A stretch of 37,927 nt of DNA from Clostridia bacterium (GCA_016938815.1 JAFGTX010000413.1:1-37927), one strand, 5' to 3'. Shown: positions 1-9,008, numbered from the stretch's first letter. Numbers and translations: made by a program. The notes: generated from the letters alone by a model not told the origin.

Positions 1-6
1 GCGGCC

Positions 7-402
7 ATGCATTTGGCCAAGAAAGAATATATTGGCGTTTATACGGTGCAAAAAGATGGCTTTCGATATCTCTTTGAATATAAAAAACCACATTTGATGA
101 TGAATATTCATAGAAACGGCAGTTTGTATACGGAGTTCAACACGACAAACGCCCATGTGGAACTGCCAGTTTATTATTTGAATGGGGATATTTATGCGGT
201 CTATTATCTGACGGACTCTGACCAGTTGGTGGTATCAACTTTCGATGAAGTCAATCTCGATAGCGTCGAAGCTTTCTTTGACCAATCCGGCTTGTCGGAT
301 TACCTCGCATATGAGGGTGCCTTTGAAGCGGATACCTCTTTGATTTATGAATTTGTAAACAGTGGCTATGAAAGCTTTTACGATTTTTTGAATAGAGTTT
401 AG
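7..402 (+). CDS. Hypothetical protein, possibly 5'-truncated by the window
   Basis: I do not recognise this 131-residue product. It is acidic, rich in Tyr, Phe and Asp, and shows no signal peptide, membrane segment or metal motif. It reads like a small soluble alpha/beta protein. The reading frame stays open to the first base of the window (two further in-frame codons before the ATG), so the true start may lie upstream and the usual ribosome site cannot be inspected. Its stop is 11 bases before the AEC permease gene, so the two are probably co-transcribed. No function is proposed. Confidence 0.6.
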   Translation: MHLAKKEYIGVYTVQKDGFRYLFEYKKPHLMMNIHRNGSLYTEFNTTNAHVELPVYYLNGDIYAVYYLTDSDQLVVSTFDEVNLDSVEAFFDQSGLSDYLAYEGAFEADTSLIYEFVNSGYESFYDFLNRV

Positions 403-413
403 GATGTGGGATT

Positions 414-1352
414 ATGGTTGGCGTTAATCAAGTGACGATGTTGTTTCTGTTGATTGTAACGGGCTATTTCGTTAAAAAAAGAAAAATGGTTTCAGACGTT
501 GTGGTAAAAGATCTTTCGTCTTTGGTAATCAATGTCGCTCTACCGGCCTTTATCGTGACTTCTATGACCTTTGATTTTTCCATGGAAGTGTTGATCAATA
601 GTGGTGTATTGCTGCTGATTTCCTTTTTTGTTTACGCAGGTGCGATTCTGTTTTCTCGCCTCTATACGAGGTTGATTGGCGTAGAGGGTAAATCCCGGGA
701 TATCCATCGTTTCATTTGCGTTTTTTCAAATGTAGGTTATATGGGTTATCCGGTAGTCTATGCGGTGTTCGGTGACCTCGGCGTTTTTTATGCGGCCATC
801 TATAATCTGAGTTTCAATCTTTTGACGTGGAGTTATGGTGTGCATTTGCTGGATCGCGAAGGTCGGGAAAACGGCAAGAATGCCCATGTGCCCCTCTATA
901 AACGGTTGCTGAATCTTTTCAATCCATCACTGGTTGCAGTGGTTATCGGCTTTACCCTCTTCTTAACATCACGGAGCTTACCGGCGATTATTTTTGATAC
1001 CTGCAAGATGATTGGTGCGACGGTAACGCCATTATCTATGATGTGTATCGGATTTATACTGTCAGAAGTCGATACCAGTGATATCGTTAAAGATTATAAA
1101 GTTATGTTGACTTCGCTGATCAGGCTGGTTGTGATTCCGATGGTGGTCTTTCTTGCTTTGAAACTGCTGGGCAAGGAAGGTTTCTTGATTACTATTCCGG
1201 TCTTGCTTACGGCCATGCCGGCTGCTGCCAACACGGCAATTATAGCTGTGCGCTATAACAGCGATTACAAATTGGCCTCCAAGGCGGTATTTGTTTCGAC
1301 GCTGATGAGCATTGTGACCATTCCGTTCCTGATTCAGCTACTTTTACGTTAG
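414..1352 (+). CDS. AEC-family (auxin efflux carrier-like) permease
   Basis: This 312-residue protein is almost entirely hydrophobic, with about ten predicted membrane helices split into two halves by a short hydrophilic stretch near residues 145-165 (DREGRENGKNAH). The NVGYMGYP segment near residue 105 and the PAAANTA segment near residue 285 are typical of the AEC/PF03547 family in bacteria. Family members export or import small organic acids such as malate, but the substrate cannot be read from sequence. The gene follows the preceding small ORF by 11 bases and ends in a strong hairpin terminator shared with the convergent gene. The length is normal for the family. Confidence 0.85.
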   Translation: MVGVNQVTMLFLLIVTGYFVKKRKMVSDVVVKDLSSLVINVALPAFIVTSMTFDFSMEVLINSGVLLLISFFVYAGAILFSRLYTRLIGVEGKSRDIHRFICVFSNVGYMGYPVVYAVFGDLGVFYAAIYNLSFNLLTWSYGVHLLDREGRENGKNAHVPLYKRLLNLFNPSLVAVVIGFTLFLTSRSLPAIIFDTCKMIGATVTPLSMMCIGFILSEVDTSDIVKDYKVMLTSLIRLVVIPMVVFLALKLLGKEGFLITIPVLLTAMPAAANTAIIAVRYNSDYKLASKAVFVSTLMSIVTIPFLIQLLLR

Positions 1353-1385
1353 CAATTGGGAAAGGAAAAACTATAAAAAACGAAT

Positions 1386-1430
1386 AAGGGCTATGCTTTC
1401 TCAGTTTGAAAGCATAGCCCTTTTGATTTT
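1386..1430. terminator. Bidirectional intrinsic terminator
   Basis: A perfect 15-bp stem (AAGGGCTATGCTTTC with its complement) encloses a 7-base loop. It is followed by TTTTGATTTT on the plus strand and preceded by an A-rich run that gives a U-tract on the minus strand. It sits between convergent genes and should end both the AEC permease and the glycosidase-like transcripts. Confidence 0.9.
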
Positions 1431-1437
1431 CACTGAT

Positions 1438-4065
1438 TTATTTTGAACTCGCTTGTGTTATGTGCTTCAGTTCAAAGGAGAGACTGTCGCCAAGCTGCAT
1501 CGCCAGTGCGCTGGATTTTGAAGCCGTTTCGATGCCGATGAGTTCGATGCCGCGTTCCATGCGGTAGCTGTTTTGACCGTTCGGAAAGACAATGGCAATG
1601 GGGCGCTTGGAAGCGACTTTTTCCAGTTGGCTATAGAAGAGTTCTTCTTCCAATTTGTCCGTAAAATCTGGTGACGATGCCATAACGAGCAGTAGTGGGT
1701 GTGTCGTATTGGGTTTTAGGACTTCCAGTAGGGTGAGCCATTGCTTGTAGTCGTTTTTCCTGATGCCGTTATTACGGTTGTTGATTTTCAAAATCGTCGT
1801 ATTGCCAACACTTTCTTTAGAACAGGTGTCGATGGCAAAGGTGGTCGGATTGATTTCATAATTCGATTTGCCAAAGAGCATGAATTCTTCTAAGCTTGCG
1901 ACTTTGCTGATGTTTTTTGGTACTTCCCCGCTAAAGGTCGGTTGGAAAACGCCTTTCAAATTATCGATGACGATGGCGCCCGTGTCCTTCAGTAGCGGAT
2001 CGGTCTCTACGAGGTAGATTCTTTCGATGGTCAGGGGTGTCGATAAGCCGTCTGGGATGACTGCTTCAACCGTTTTCCACCCCTCCCAGCTGACATTTTG
2101 CTGGAAGTTGACGGTGACTTCTTTGCCACTGCCGTCTTTTAGTCGTGCTCTTAGCCAGTGGTTGTTACCGTAGTTGCCGAAGACAGAGAGGGAAAGCTTG
2201 TCGGGCATATCCTTTAATACCAAGCGCTCGCCAAAATCGATATAAGCCGCTCGCGTCGCATCGCTATTCTTGAAGTTGAATTCCAGTTTGCCGGACATAG
2301 AGCCGTCTTCGCCAAATTTAAGGGTGCTGTATTTGCCGGTTACTTCTGCCGGATAAGCGACAAAGCTACCCAGTTGCTCTTCGAAATCGTGAATGAGACG
2401 GGTTTCTGTACCGACCACGACGGGTACATAGGTTTCAAGGTCGTGGAAGGAGGCTCTGATGATGCCGCTGCCGTTCTCATTGTTGGCTGTATAGACACCT
2501 GCTTCTGTCAAGGTACCTGTGTTGCCGGTCATGAGCCAAGTGATATTTTCTGCCTTAATGGGTGCGTAATAGCCATCTGATGACACGCCGTTTGCAGAGA
2601 GACTAACCGTAGCACCTGGCTTAAGTGTCAGGGTCTTTGGCGAGATGCTGAGTGCTGCTATCTCCTTTAGGACGTGGACGCTTGTTTCTCCCTTTGCCTC
2701 ACCGACACTCAGGGAAAGCTTATGCACGCCAGAAGTGGTTGGGTAATAGGTGTTGCCGACGAAATGGCCTTCGCCTTCTAAAACCGTCCACTGGGCGCCG
2801 CCCGCAAGCGTGCTATCTGATAGCCTGTTGTTGCTGATATCGTAGGCAATCGTCGTAAGTGCTACGCTGTCGTTGACAAAGACCCTAGGATAGGCGGGTG
2901 AGACATCGATATGGTCGAGTCCGCTAAGTGGGTAGTTGCCTTTAAAGCCGATGGCGTTCTGTACACGACGTTCCTGTCCATCGGAAGGGCGGTTGACGAT
3001 GGCGTTGCTACCGGTTAATAAATTACGTTTGATCATGGCAGTAGAACCACCGCCATCGAGGTTCACTGCATCTGTTGCGCCGAGTTTAAGCATGATGTTG
3101 GCCAGTTCCAGCTGTGTTACGCCTGGATAGGAGGTGCTTCTGCCATCTACGGTGACTAGGAGCACTTCTCTGTTGGCGGTGTAGCCAAGAGCTGTTCGCG
3201 GGTGTCGTCCGGTAATGCCGAGGGTGAAGTTATCAACGACTGCGCTGTTTGTTAAGAGTCTTGTGCCAGCACCAACAGAAAAATCAATGGCATCAAAACT
3301 GTCATCTGTGACGAAGGTCACTTCATCGAAGAGATTGAAATTATTTTTGATCACGTCAATTTTATTACCGACGGCTGCGATGACATAGCCGTTGTCTGGG
3401 ATAATCTTTGGTCCACCGTTGAGGGTGATTTCTCGTACTTCACCGTCAACCACCAGCATTTCCAAAATATCGCTGGTGTGGGTGTTGCCTCGAGTTTTAG
3501 CCGCCCAGTCATTGTTGAAAAGAATGACTTTGTCGCCGTCGAAGTAGGGCTTGTTGACGTAATCTATCGGGAGCTTGAAGCCCTTTTTCTCTAATCTAAA
3601 AAAAGTTTGCGTCCAGTTATGGATCAAAAATTGGCCTGTTTTGGTAATGTTGAAGGACGAAAATTCCGGGTCATTGATCGGTGAGGAATAAACGATGCCA
3701 TCTTCGACCATAGGACCGATGGTTGTATGGTAATCGTAGTTGAAATAATCCCCGTTGACAGCGCCATAGAGGGTCGGTTCACTTTTAGCGAATTCTGTGA
3801 GCGTTTCCCTATTGGAGATGCTTTCATCGGATTTTAATAAGTCCATGGATACATTTGGGTCATCGTAATTCATGCGCAGCACGTTGATGTTGATGAAGCC
3901 CTTATCCGTAAAATCGATTTGGTGTTCATATTTGATGCCGGGTGCCAATTGCTCTATATTTTTTTCGCTGGTAATCACTGTGTAATCTGCAAACGATGCC
4001 AGTTGGCCTACATACAGCGATACGCCAACGATAAGGAAGATAACGGGTTTTATGTATTTATTCAT
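1438..4065 (-). CDS. Secreted phosphodiester glycosidase (NAGPA/DUF2233) family protein with Ig-like domains
   Basis: The 875-residue product has an N-terminal signal peptide or anchor (residues about 1-27, hydrophobic VIFLIVGVSLYVGQLASFA). A phosphodiester glycosidase domain of the NAGPA type follows at about residues 70-375, with the hallmarks GAVNGDYF, HPRTALGY and NLDGGGST near residues 335-342. Next come Ig-like/BIG2-type segments (about 385-550) and a carbohydrate-binding-like beta-rich region (about 560-705). The C-terminal domain (about 720-875) looks like the phosphoesterase-like tail of related clostridial proteins, but I see no intact metal-binding set. The likely role is hydrolysis or rearrangement of sugar phosphodiesters in envelope polymers, acting outside the cell. 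The start is supported by AAAGGAGC seven bases upstream on the minus strand. It is transcribed divergently from the metK unit. Confidence 0.85.
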   Translation of the reverse strand: MNKYIKPVIFLIVGVSLYVGQLASFADYTVITSEKNIEQLAPGIKYEHQIDFTDKGFININVLRMNYDDPNVSMDLLKSDESISNRETLTEFAKSEPTLYGAVNGDYFNYDYHTTIGPMVEDGIVYSSPINDPEFSSFNITKTGQFLIHNWTQTFFRLEKKGFKLPIDYVNKPYFDGDKVILFNNDWAAKTRGNTHTSDILEMLVVDGEVREITLNGGPKIIPDNGYVIAAVGNKIDVIKNNFNLFDEVTFVTDDSFDAIDFSVGAGTRLLTNSAVVDNFTLGITGRHPRTALGYTANREVLLVTVDGRSTSYPGVTQLELANIMLKLGATDAVNLDGGGSTAMIKRNLLTGSNAIVNRPSDGQERRVQNAIGFKGNYPLSGLDHIDVSPAYPRVFVNDSVALTTIAYDISNNRLSDSTLAGGAQWTVLEGEGHFVGNTYYPTTSGVHKLSLSVGEAKGETSVHVLKEIAALSISPKTLTLKPGATVSLSANGVSSDGYYAPIKAENITWLMTGNTGTLTEAGVYTANNENGSGIIRASFHDLETYVPVVVGTETRLIHDFEEQLGSFVAYPAEVTGKYSTLKFGEDGSMSGKLEFNFKNSDATRAAYIDFGERLVLKDMPDKLSLSVFGNYGNNHWLRARLKDGSGKEVTVNFQQNVSWEGWKTVEAVIPDGLSTPLTIERIYLVETDPLLKDTGAIVIDNLKGVFQPTFSGEVPKNISKVASLEEFMLFGKSNYEINPTTFAIDTCSKESVGNTTILKINNRNNGIRKNDYKQWLTLLEVLKPNTTHPLLLVMASSPDFTDKLEEELFYSQLEKVASKRPIAIVFPNGQNSYRMERGIELIGIETASKSSALAMQLGDSLSFELKHITQASSK

Positions 4066-4203
4066 GGCAAACGCTCCTTTTGTCTTATTATCCTTATCAT
4101 AGCAAATGGATGTGTTTTTGTGGTTACCAATGTATTAATGTAAGATGACAAATTGTTACAAACCGCTGTATTGGCGCTGCGAAAAAAAATATTAAATAAA
4201 GTA

Positions 4204-4232
4204 TTGTATTTATAGATAGACCGTGATATAAT
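4204..4232 (+). promoter_or_regulatory. Sigma-A promoter of the metK S-box unit
   Basis: TTGTAT and TATAAT are separated by 17 bases, and TG sits one base before the -10 (extended -10). Transcription would start near 4240, about 32 bases before the aptamer, which fits an S-box leader. Confidence 0.75.
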
Positions 4233-4271
4233 CCATTTGTCGTCGAATGTACGGCATAATTTAATATTGGA

Positions 4272-4366
4272 CCTTATCAAGAGAGGTGGAGGGACTAGGC
4301 CCTATGAAACCCGGCAACCGGCAGAAGACACGGTGCTAATTCCTACAGTATAACTGGTAGATGAGG
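4272..4366 (+). promoter_or_regulatory. SAM-I (S-box) riboswitch aptamer
   Basis: Signature segments are present in order: CTTATCAAGAGAGGTGGAGGG, then CCCTATGAAACCCGGCAACC, then GGTGCTAATTCC. Helix P1 can be drawn between CCTTATC (4272-4278) and GATGAGG (4360-4366) with one G-U pair. In this family SAM binding stabilises P1 and turns the downstream gene off. The downstream gene is metK, the SAM synthetase, so this is direct end-product control. Confidence 0.95.
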
Positions 4367-4415
4367 AAGCTAGAGGATTATTTAAGCTGCTTCGTCATAA
4401 GAAGCAGCTTTTTTT
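4361..4415 (+). terminator. S-box expression platform: terminator and competing antiterminator
   Basis: The terminator stem AAGCTGCTTC/GAAGCAGCTT (4384-4393 with 4401-4410) is followed by a U-run. The alternative antiterminator pairs ATGAGGAAGC (4361-4370) with GCTTCGTCAT (4389-4398), nine of ten positions matched. It uses both the 3' strand of aptamer P1 and the 5' strand of the terminator, so the two structures exclude each other. Confidence 0.9.
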
Positions 4416-4561
4416 CGTTAAAAGGACAGCAGCGTATGGAAGATATTATCTGAATCAAGCGTCTGTATGTGAGATGTTCTTCTAATGGATCGGGATCAAA
4501 CAATAGCGATAGGGAACAATAAGCGATGAAAATACAGAAAACAATATTAGGAGGTATGAAA

Positions 4562-5749
4562 ATGAAAAAGAGACTGTTTACTTCGGAATCAGTAACAGAG
4601 GGTCATCCAGATAAAATGTGTGACCAAATTTCGGACGCAATTTTAGATGCGATTTTTACAAATGACCCACAGGCGAGAGTTGCTTGTGAAACAAGTGTGA
4701 CAACAGGTTTGGTACTTGTTGCAGGTGAGATTACAACAAGCTGCTATGTGGATATTCCAAAAGTAGTGCGTAAAACAGTAGAAGAAATTGGCTATACAAG
4801 AGCTAAATACGGCTTTGATGCGACTACTTGTGCGGTTCTTACATCAATCGACGAGCAATCAGCGGATATCGCATTAGGTGTAGATGAAGCGTTAGAGCAC
4901 AAAGAAGGACATTATACAGATGATATCGAAGCAACAGGCGCTGGAGACCAAGGTATCATGTTTGGTTTCGCTTGTAACGAAACACCTGAATTAATGCCAT
5001 TACCAATCGCTTTATCACACAAATTGGCAAAAAGACTTTCAGATGTTCGTAAAAACGGTACATTGACTTACCTGAGACCAGATGGTAAAACTCAAGTAAC
5101 AGTAGAGTACGAAGGAGACAAAGCGGTTCGTATCCATACTGTTCTTATTTCAACACAACACGATCCAGAAGTGACAAGAGAGCAAATCCAAGCAGATTTG
5201 ATCGAGCACGTTATTAAAGCAATCATCCCTGCTGAGTTACTTGATGACGAAACAAGATACCTAGTAAACCCTACAGGCCGTTTCGTAATCGGTGGCCCTC
5301 AAGGTGATGCTGGTTTAACAGGTAGAAAAATCATCGTAGACACTTACGGTGGTTACTCAAGACACGGCGGCGGCGCTTTTTCTGGAAAAGATCCAACAAA
5401 AGTTGACCGTTCAGCAGCTTACGCAGCAAGATACGTTGCAAAGAACATCGTTGCAGCTGGTCTTGCAGACAAATGTGAATTAGAGCTTGCTTATGCGATT
5501 GGTGTTGCTGAGCCTGTTTCGGTATTGGTTGAAACATTCGGAACATCTAAGGTAGAGGAAGAAGTGATTGAAGAACTTGTTAAAAAGCACTTCGACCTTC
5601 GTCCAGCAGCGATCATCAGAGATCTTGACTTAAGAAGACCTATCTACAGACAAACGGCAGCATACGGTCACTTCGGAAGAACAGATGTTGAGTTGCCTTG
5701 GGAAAAGACAGACAAAGCTGAAATTCTTAGAAAAGAAGCTGGTTTATAA
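4562..5749 (+). CDS. metK: S-adenosylmethionine synthetase
   Basis: MetK makes S-adenosylmethionine from methionine and ATP in the cytoplasm, releasing phosphate and pyrophosphate. The 395-residue product has the expected length and motifs: SVTEGHPDK near residues 10-18, [12 protein letters not shown] in the ATP site near 120, and [18 protein letters not shown] in the phosphate-binding loop. The ORF track begins 12 codons earlier at 4526, but AGGAGG at 4549-4554 is positioned for the ATG at 4562, and [11 protein letters not shown] is the normal family N-terminus. Codon use is biased in the manner of a highly expressed gene. It is controlled by the S-box leader immediately upstream and ends in its own terminator. 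Confidence 0.97.
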   Translation: MKKRLFTSESVTEGHPDKMCDQISDAILDAIFTNDPQARVACETSVTTGLVLVAGEITTSCYVDIPKVVRKTVEEIGYTRAKYGFDATTCAVLTSIDEQSADIALGVDEALEHKEGHYTDDIEATGAGDQGIMFGFACNETPELMPLPIALSHKLAKRLSDVRKNGTLTYLRPDGKTQVTVEYEGDKAVRIHTVLISTQHDPEVTREQIQADLIEHVIKAIIPAELLDDETRYLVNPTGRFVIGGPQGDAGLTGRKIIVDTYGGYSRHGGGAFSGKDPTKVDRSAAYAARYVAKNIVAAGLADKCELELAYAIGVAEPVSVLVETFGTSKVEEEVIEELVKKHFDLRPAAIIRDLDLRRPIYRQTAAYGHFGRTDVELPWEKTDKAEILRKEAGL

Positions 5750-5786
5750 ACCTAGCATTTAATTGAATTAGAGTGATGACTAATAG

Positions 5787-5819
5787 AGCCGATGAGCGCA
5801 GTGCGTTCATCGGCTTTTT
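5787..5819 (+). terminator. Intrinsic terminator after metK
   Basis: AGCCGATGAGCGCA pairs with TGCGTTCATCGGCT around a one-base centre (14 pairs including one G-U, with the usual loop opening) and is followed by a T-run. Confidence 0.88.
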
Positions 5820-5896
5820 ACGCGAAAAGTGGGCCAATGAACGTGATGGCGTTCATGGTCATTCTTGTTGTGTGTTTTAAAAATGACCGTATTGCG

Positions 5897-5927
5897 CCAG
5901 TCGAACAAACACACGTTTGCCGACTGG
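5897..5927. promoter_or_regulatory. Candidate operator: 31-bp inverted repeat with a LexA/DinR-like core
   Basis: CCAGTCG and CGACTGG (5897-5903, 5921-5927) flank an inner palindrome CAAACACACGTTTG (5906-5919). The inner 14-mer matches the Firmicute DinR/LexA box CGAACRNRYGTTYG at 13 of 14 positions; the exception is A for G at position 2. It overlaps the -35 of the recD2 promoter. There is no T-run, so a terminator is unlikely. Its operator role is an inference. Confidence 0.5.
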
Positions 5928-5944
5928 GATAAATTTGATATAAT
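5917..5944 (+). promoter_or_regulatory. Sigma-A promoter of recD2-comF
   Basis: TTGCCG and TATAAT are 16 bases apart, and TG lies at the extended -10 position (TGATATAAT). The start of transcription would be near 5951, with AGGAG at 5964-5968 ahead of the recD2 ATG. Confidence 0.7.
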
Positions 5945-5974
5945 GGTGAGAGAAGAAAAAGACTAGGAGATAAC

Positions 5975-8194
5975 ATGTCGGTTGAAATAAGAGGCACAGT
6001 TGAAGAAATCATTTATAAAAATGAAGATAACGGCTATGTCATTGCGGTCGTTGACCATGATGATATGCCGGTTTACATAAAAGGCACCATCCCCTTTATT
6101 TCCGAAGGGGAGTCTATGATTTTTCGAGGTCACTATGTGGTCCATAAGACCTATGGCGAGCAGCTGGAGGTTGAAAGCTGTGAAGTGATTACGCCGAGCA
6201 GCGTCGAAGATATTGAACGTTATCTTGCGTCTGGTCTCGTTCGCGGCATCGGTCCTGCGACGGCCCACCGGATTGTAGAAAAGTTCGGAGATGCTGCCTT
6301 GGATGTTATCCAGTATAATCCGGAACGCCTTACGGAGGTTGCTGGTATTGGTGGATCGAAAGCTCAGGTGATCGCGGAATCCTTTATCGATCAGCGGGTC
6401 GTGAAGAACGTAATGCTTTTTTTGCAGAAATACGGCATTTCTGTGGTTTATGGTATGAAGATTTACAAGCTTTATGGTCAAGAGGCCATTCGACTGATCA
6501 GTGAAAACCCTTATTGCTTGGCAGAGGACATCGACGGCATTGGTTTCAAGAAGGCAGATGAAATTGCACAGAAGATGGGTGTGGTCAAAGCTTCGCCTTA
6601 TCGCCTGTCGTCGGGTATTAAATATGTGCTGCATCAGTACGTAGGCAGCGGTCATACCTTTATCGGAAAAGATCAGCTGACGCTTCTTGCTTCGGAGCAA
6701 CTGGGTGTCGAATTGGCGACTGTAGAGGGAGTGCTGAGCGACATGATCATCAAGGGGGATGTTTTCTTTACGACTATGCAAGGGCAGAATGTCATCTTTC
6801 CGACACAGCTATATGAGGCTGAGAAAGGTGTTTTTACTCAGTTGTTAGCGCTGAATGATGCACCCTATAAACTGATAGAGGACAACTTGGAAAAGCTTAT
6901 AGAATCCTTTGAGGAAGAGGAGGGTATTGCACTGGATACGCTTCAGGCAGAGGCAATTAAGCATTCGGTGCAGAATGGTGTCATGGTCATCACCGGTGGC
7001 CCGGGAACGGGAAAAACGACGATTATTAAAGGCATTATCAAGTTGTTTGAAACATATAACTTTAGTTTGATGTTGGCTGCTCCGACGGGACGCGCGGCAA
7101 AGCGTATGACGGAGGCGACACACCGGGAATCCAAGACGATTCACCGATTACTGGAATATGCTTTTGTAGAGGGTATAGGACAGGGTTTCAATAAGAATCA
7201 GGACAACCCCCTGGTGACCGATGTCGTTATTATAGATGAGCTGTCCATGGTGGATATTGTACTGATGAACCATCTGCTCAATGCCATTCCGCTGGGGACG
7301 CGCCTGATTCTAGTGGGTGATGCGGACCAGTTACCATCAGTAGGTGCAGGCAACGTTTTAGGTGATATCATCCGTTCTGAAATGATTTATACGACTTGGT
7401 TGGAGGAAATCTTCAGACAGGGTCAGGAGAGTATGATCGTCACCAATGCCCACCGAATCAATAGGGGGGAAGCGCCGCTACTGAATGAAAAAAATCAAGA
7501 TTTCTATTTCATTCATCGAAAGAGTCATAAAGACATCGTAGAGACTATTAGGGATCTTTGCTTCGAACGGTTGCCGGACTACTATCAAGTAGATCCCATC
7601 AAGGATATTCAGGTTTTGTCGCCCATGAAAAATAGTGACATCGGTACGCTGAATCTCAACAGGGTCTTACAGGAGCGCTTGAATCCTAAAAGTGGCATCA
7701 AAGAAGAAAAAGTGTTTCCTTCTCGAACCTATCGAGAGGGGGACAAGGTCATGCAGGTAAGAAACAATTATGAACTCTCTTGGCAATTGGCAAATGGCAC
7801 TCAGGGCAAAGGTGTCTACAACGGTGACATTGGTCTTATAACTCTGATTGACAACAAGGAACGGGTCTTGGAGGTCCTTTTTGATGATGGGAAACGCTGT
7901 CTTTACACCTTCGATCAGCTGGATGATTTGATTCTCGCTTATGCGGCGACTGTTCACAAAAGTCAGGGTAGTGAATTCAGAGTTGTGGTGATGCCAATCA
8001 GCTATGGGCCACCGCTGCTACTCAGTCGTAATGTGCTTTATACGGCGATTACCCGGGCGAAGGAATTGGTAGTGCTCGTTGGAGATGAACGTTATCTACA
8101 CGAAATGATCCGAAACAACAACAATCGAGAGCGTCATTCGGCATTGGGCGAATTTTTTAGAATGTATAGGGAGGAATTGGAGCTGCTAACCTAG
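5975..8194 (+). CDS. recD2: RecD2-type ATP-dependent 5'-3' DNA helicase
   Basis: This is a superfamily 1B helicase of the RecD2 (RecD-like, YrrC) class, found without RecBC and implicated in DNA repair and replication-fork maintenance. The 739-residue length is normal for the class. The N-terminal OB-like region (about 1-75) is followed by helix-hairpin-helix repeats (VRGIGPATA near 90, VAGIGGSKA near 123, IDGIGFKKA near 188). Walker A is GGPGTGKTT at residues 341-349, Walker B/DEAD-like IIDELSMVD ends at about residue 427, GDADQLPSVGAGNVL is motif III, and the C-terminal UvrD-like part carries AYAATVHKSQGSEF and LYTAITRAK. AGGAG seven bases upstream supports the start. comF follows after 34 bases. 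The promoter overlaps a LexA-like palindrome. Confidence 0.95.
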   Translation: MSVEIRGTVEEIIYKNEDNGYVIAVVDHDDMPVYIKGTIPFISEGESMIFRGHYVVHKTYGEQLEVESCEVITPSSVEDIERYLASGLVRGIGPATAHRIVEKFGDAALDVIQYNPERLTEVAGIGGSKAQVIAESFIDQRVVKNVMLFLQKYGISVVYGMKIYKLYGQEAIRLISENPYCLAEDIDGIGFKKADEIAQKMGVVKASPYRLSSGIKYVLHQYVGSGHTFIGKDQLTLLASEQLGVELATVEGVLSDMIIKGDVFFTTMQGQNVIFPTQLYEAEKGVFTQLLALNDAPYKLIEDNLEKLIESFEEEEGIALDTLQAEAIKHSVQNGVMVITGGPGTGKTTIIKGIIKLFETYNFSLMLAAPTGRAAKRMTEATHRESKTIHRLLEYAFVEGIGQGFNKNQDNPLVTDVVIIDELSMVDIVLMNHLLNAIPLGTRLILVGDADQLPSVGAGNVLGDIIRSEMIYTTWLEEIFRQGQESMIVTNAHRINRGEAPLLNEKNQDFYFIHRKSHKDIVETIRDLCFERLPDYYQVDPIKDIQVLSPMKNSDIGTLNLNRVLQERLNPKSGIKEEKVFPSRTYREGDKVMQVRNNYELSWQLANGTQGKGVYNGDIGLITLIDNKERVLEVLFDDGKRCLYTFDQLDDLILAYAATVHKSQGSEFRVVVMPISYGPPLLLSRNVLYTAITRAKELVVLVGDERYLHEMIRNNNNRERHSALGEFFRMYREELELLT

Positions 8195-8228
8195 AAATAA
8201 CCAATATATGGTATTTTGGAGGTCGAGT

Positions 8229-8951
8229 ATGAAAAAATTTCTCTTGGAATTACTTTTTCCTGATGGTGTAGAATGTGTCTTGTGTGATCGCTTGATTGAT
8301 CACCAGCATCCCTTTCTATGCCGAGAATGTTTGTCACAATTTGATTTTATCTCGGGGAAAAGCTGCGATGGTTGTGGTAAAATTTTACCCCCTATGTATG
8401 ATGGTGCCTTTTGCTCAGAGTGCATGGCACATGATCAACCCTACAAGCGTATGATTGCATGCGTGACCTATAATGATTTTGCAGCAGAAGCGGTTTGGAA
8501 ATTCAAATACCATCACAAAAGGTACATTGGCAGGATGATGGGACTTTGTATGGCTGATTTGTTGAAAGCTACTTATATTGAAGACGTAGACATCCTTGTT
8601 CCTGTACCGATTCACAACAGCAAAGAGACGGTGAAAGGCTATAATCATAGCGCCATTGTCGCCAAAGAAATGGCAAAGATTTGCGACAAGTCTTGCTTTG
8701 AAGATTTATTGGTTAGGACGAGGGCAACTCGGCCGTTAAAAGACTTGACGCGACAAGAGCGATTTAAAGAGCTAGAAACAACTTTCCGTGTCAAGGAAGG
8801 CTATGAAGTCTTGGCACCTGCTGGGAAAAGAATTCTGCTGATAGATGATATATTTACAACGGGAACCACGGCCAGAGCCTGCTCAGAGGCACTCGTAGAA
8901 GCGGGATTCACAGACATTACGGTGATGACCTTTGCAACGGGTCTCTTGTAG
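8229..8951 (+). CDS. comFC: ComF family protein (phosphoribosyltransferase-like)
   Basis: The 240-residue protein has two N-terminal zinc-finger-like pairs (CVLC with CREC, CDGC with CSEC) within the first 65 residues. A phosphoribosyltransferase fold follows, with the PRPP-binding loop ILLIDDIFTTGTTARA at about residues 202-217. ComFC homologues take part in uptake of transforming DNA, and some occur in non-competent bacteria. I chose the ATG at 8229 rather than 8208 because GGAGGTC lies about seven bases before it and MKKFLLELLFPD is a typical ComF start. Neither comFA nor comFB is present here. Its position just before yvyF matches the Bacillus order. Confidence 0.92.
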   Translation: MKKFLLELLFPDGVECVLCDRLIDHQHPFLCRECLSQFDFISGKSCDGCGKILPPMYDGAFCSECMAHDQPYKRMIACVTYNDFAAEAVWKFKYHHKRYIGRMMGLCMADLLKATYIEDVDILVPVPIHNSKETVKGYNHSAIVAKEMAKICDKSCFEDLLVRTRATRPLKDLTRQERFKELETTFRVKEGYEVLAPAGKRILLIDDIFTTGTTARACSEALVEAGFTDITVMTFATGLL

Positions 8952-8969
8952 CATATTTGACTCAGTATG

Positions 8970-8978
8970 TGTTATACT
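8970..8978 (+). promoter_or_regulatory. Possible extended -10 promoter before yvyF
   Basis: TGTTATACT fits an extended -10 element (TGN-TATACT) 30 bases before the yvyF start. No convincing -35 lies at 16-18 bases; a TTGACT upstream is too close. yvyF may also be read through from comF. Confidence 0.4.
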
Positions 8979-9008
8979 ATAAGTAATAAAGGAACCAAGG
9001 AGGACGAG

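Noticed and set aside
2374-3130. Three plus-strand ORFs within the glycosidase-like gene
   Set aside because: Shadow frames of a gene with clear domains on the other strand; no start signals.
5897-5927. Inverted repeat before recD2 as a terminator
   Set aside because: No T-run follows, metK already has a terminator, and the repeat overlaps the recD2 -35.
5963-6781. 272-aa ORF on the minus strand opposite recD2
   Set aside because: It lies wholly antisense to an unmistakable helicase gene, has no ribosome site and has no recognisable motif; it is a codon-shadow.
8957-8978. TTGACT plus TATACT as a sigma-A promoter before yvyF
   Set aside because: The two hexamers are only 10 bases apart; only the extended -10 reading is kept, with low confidence.
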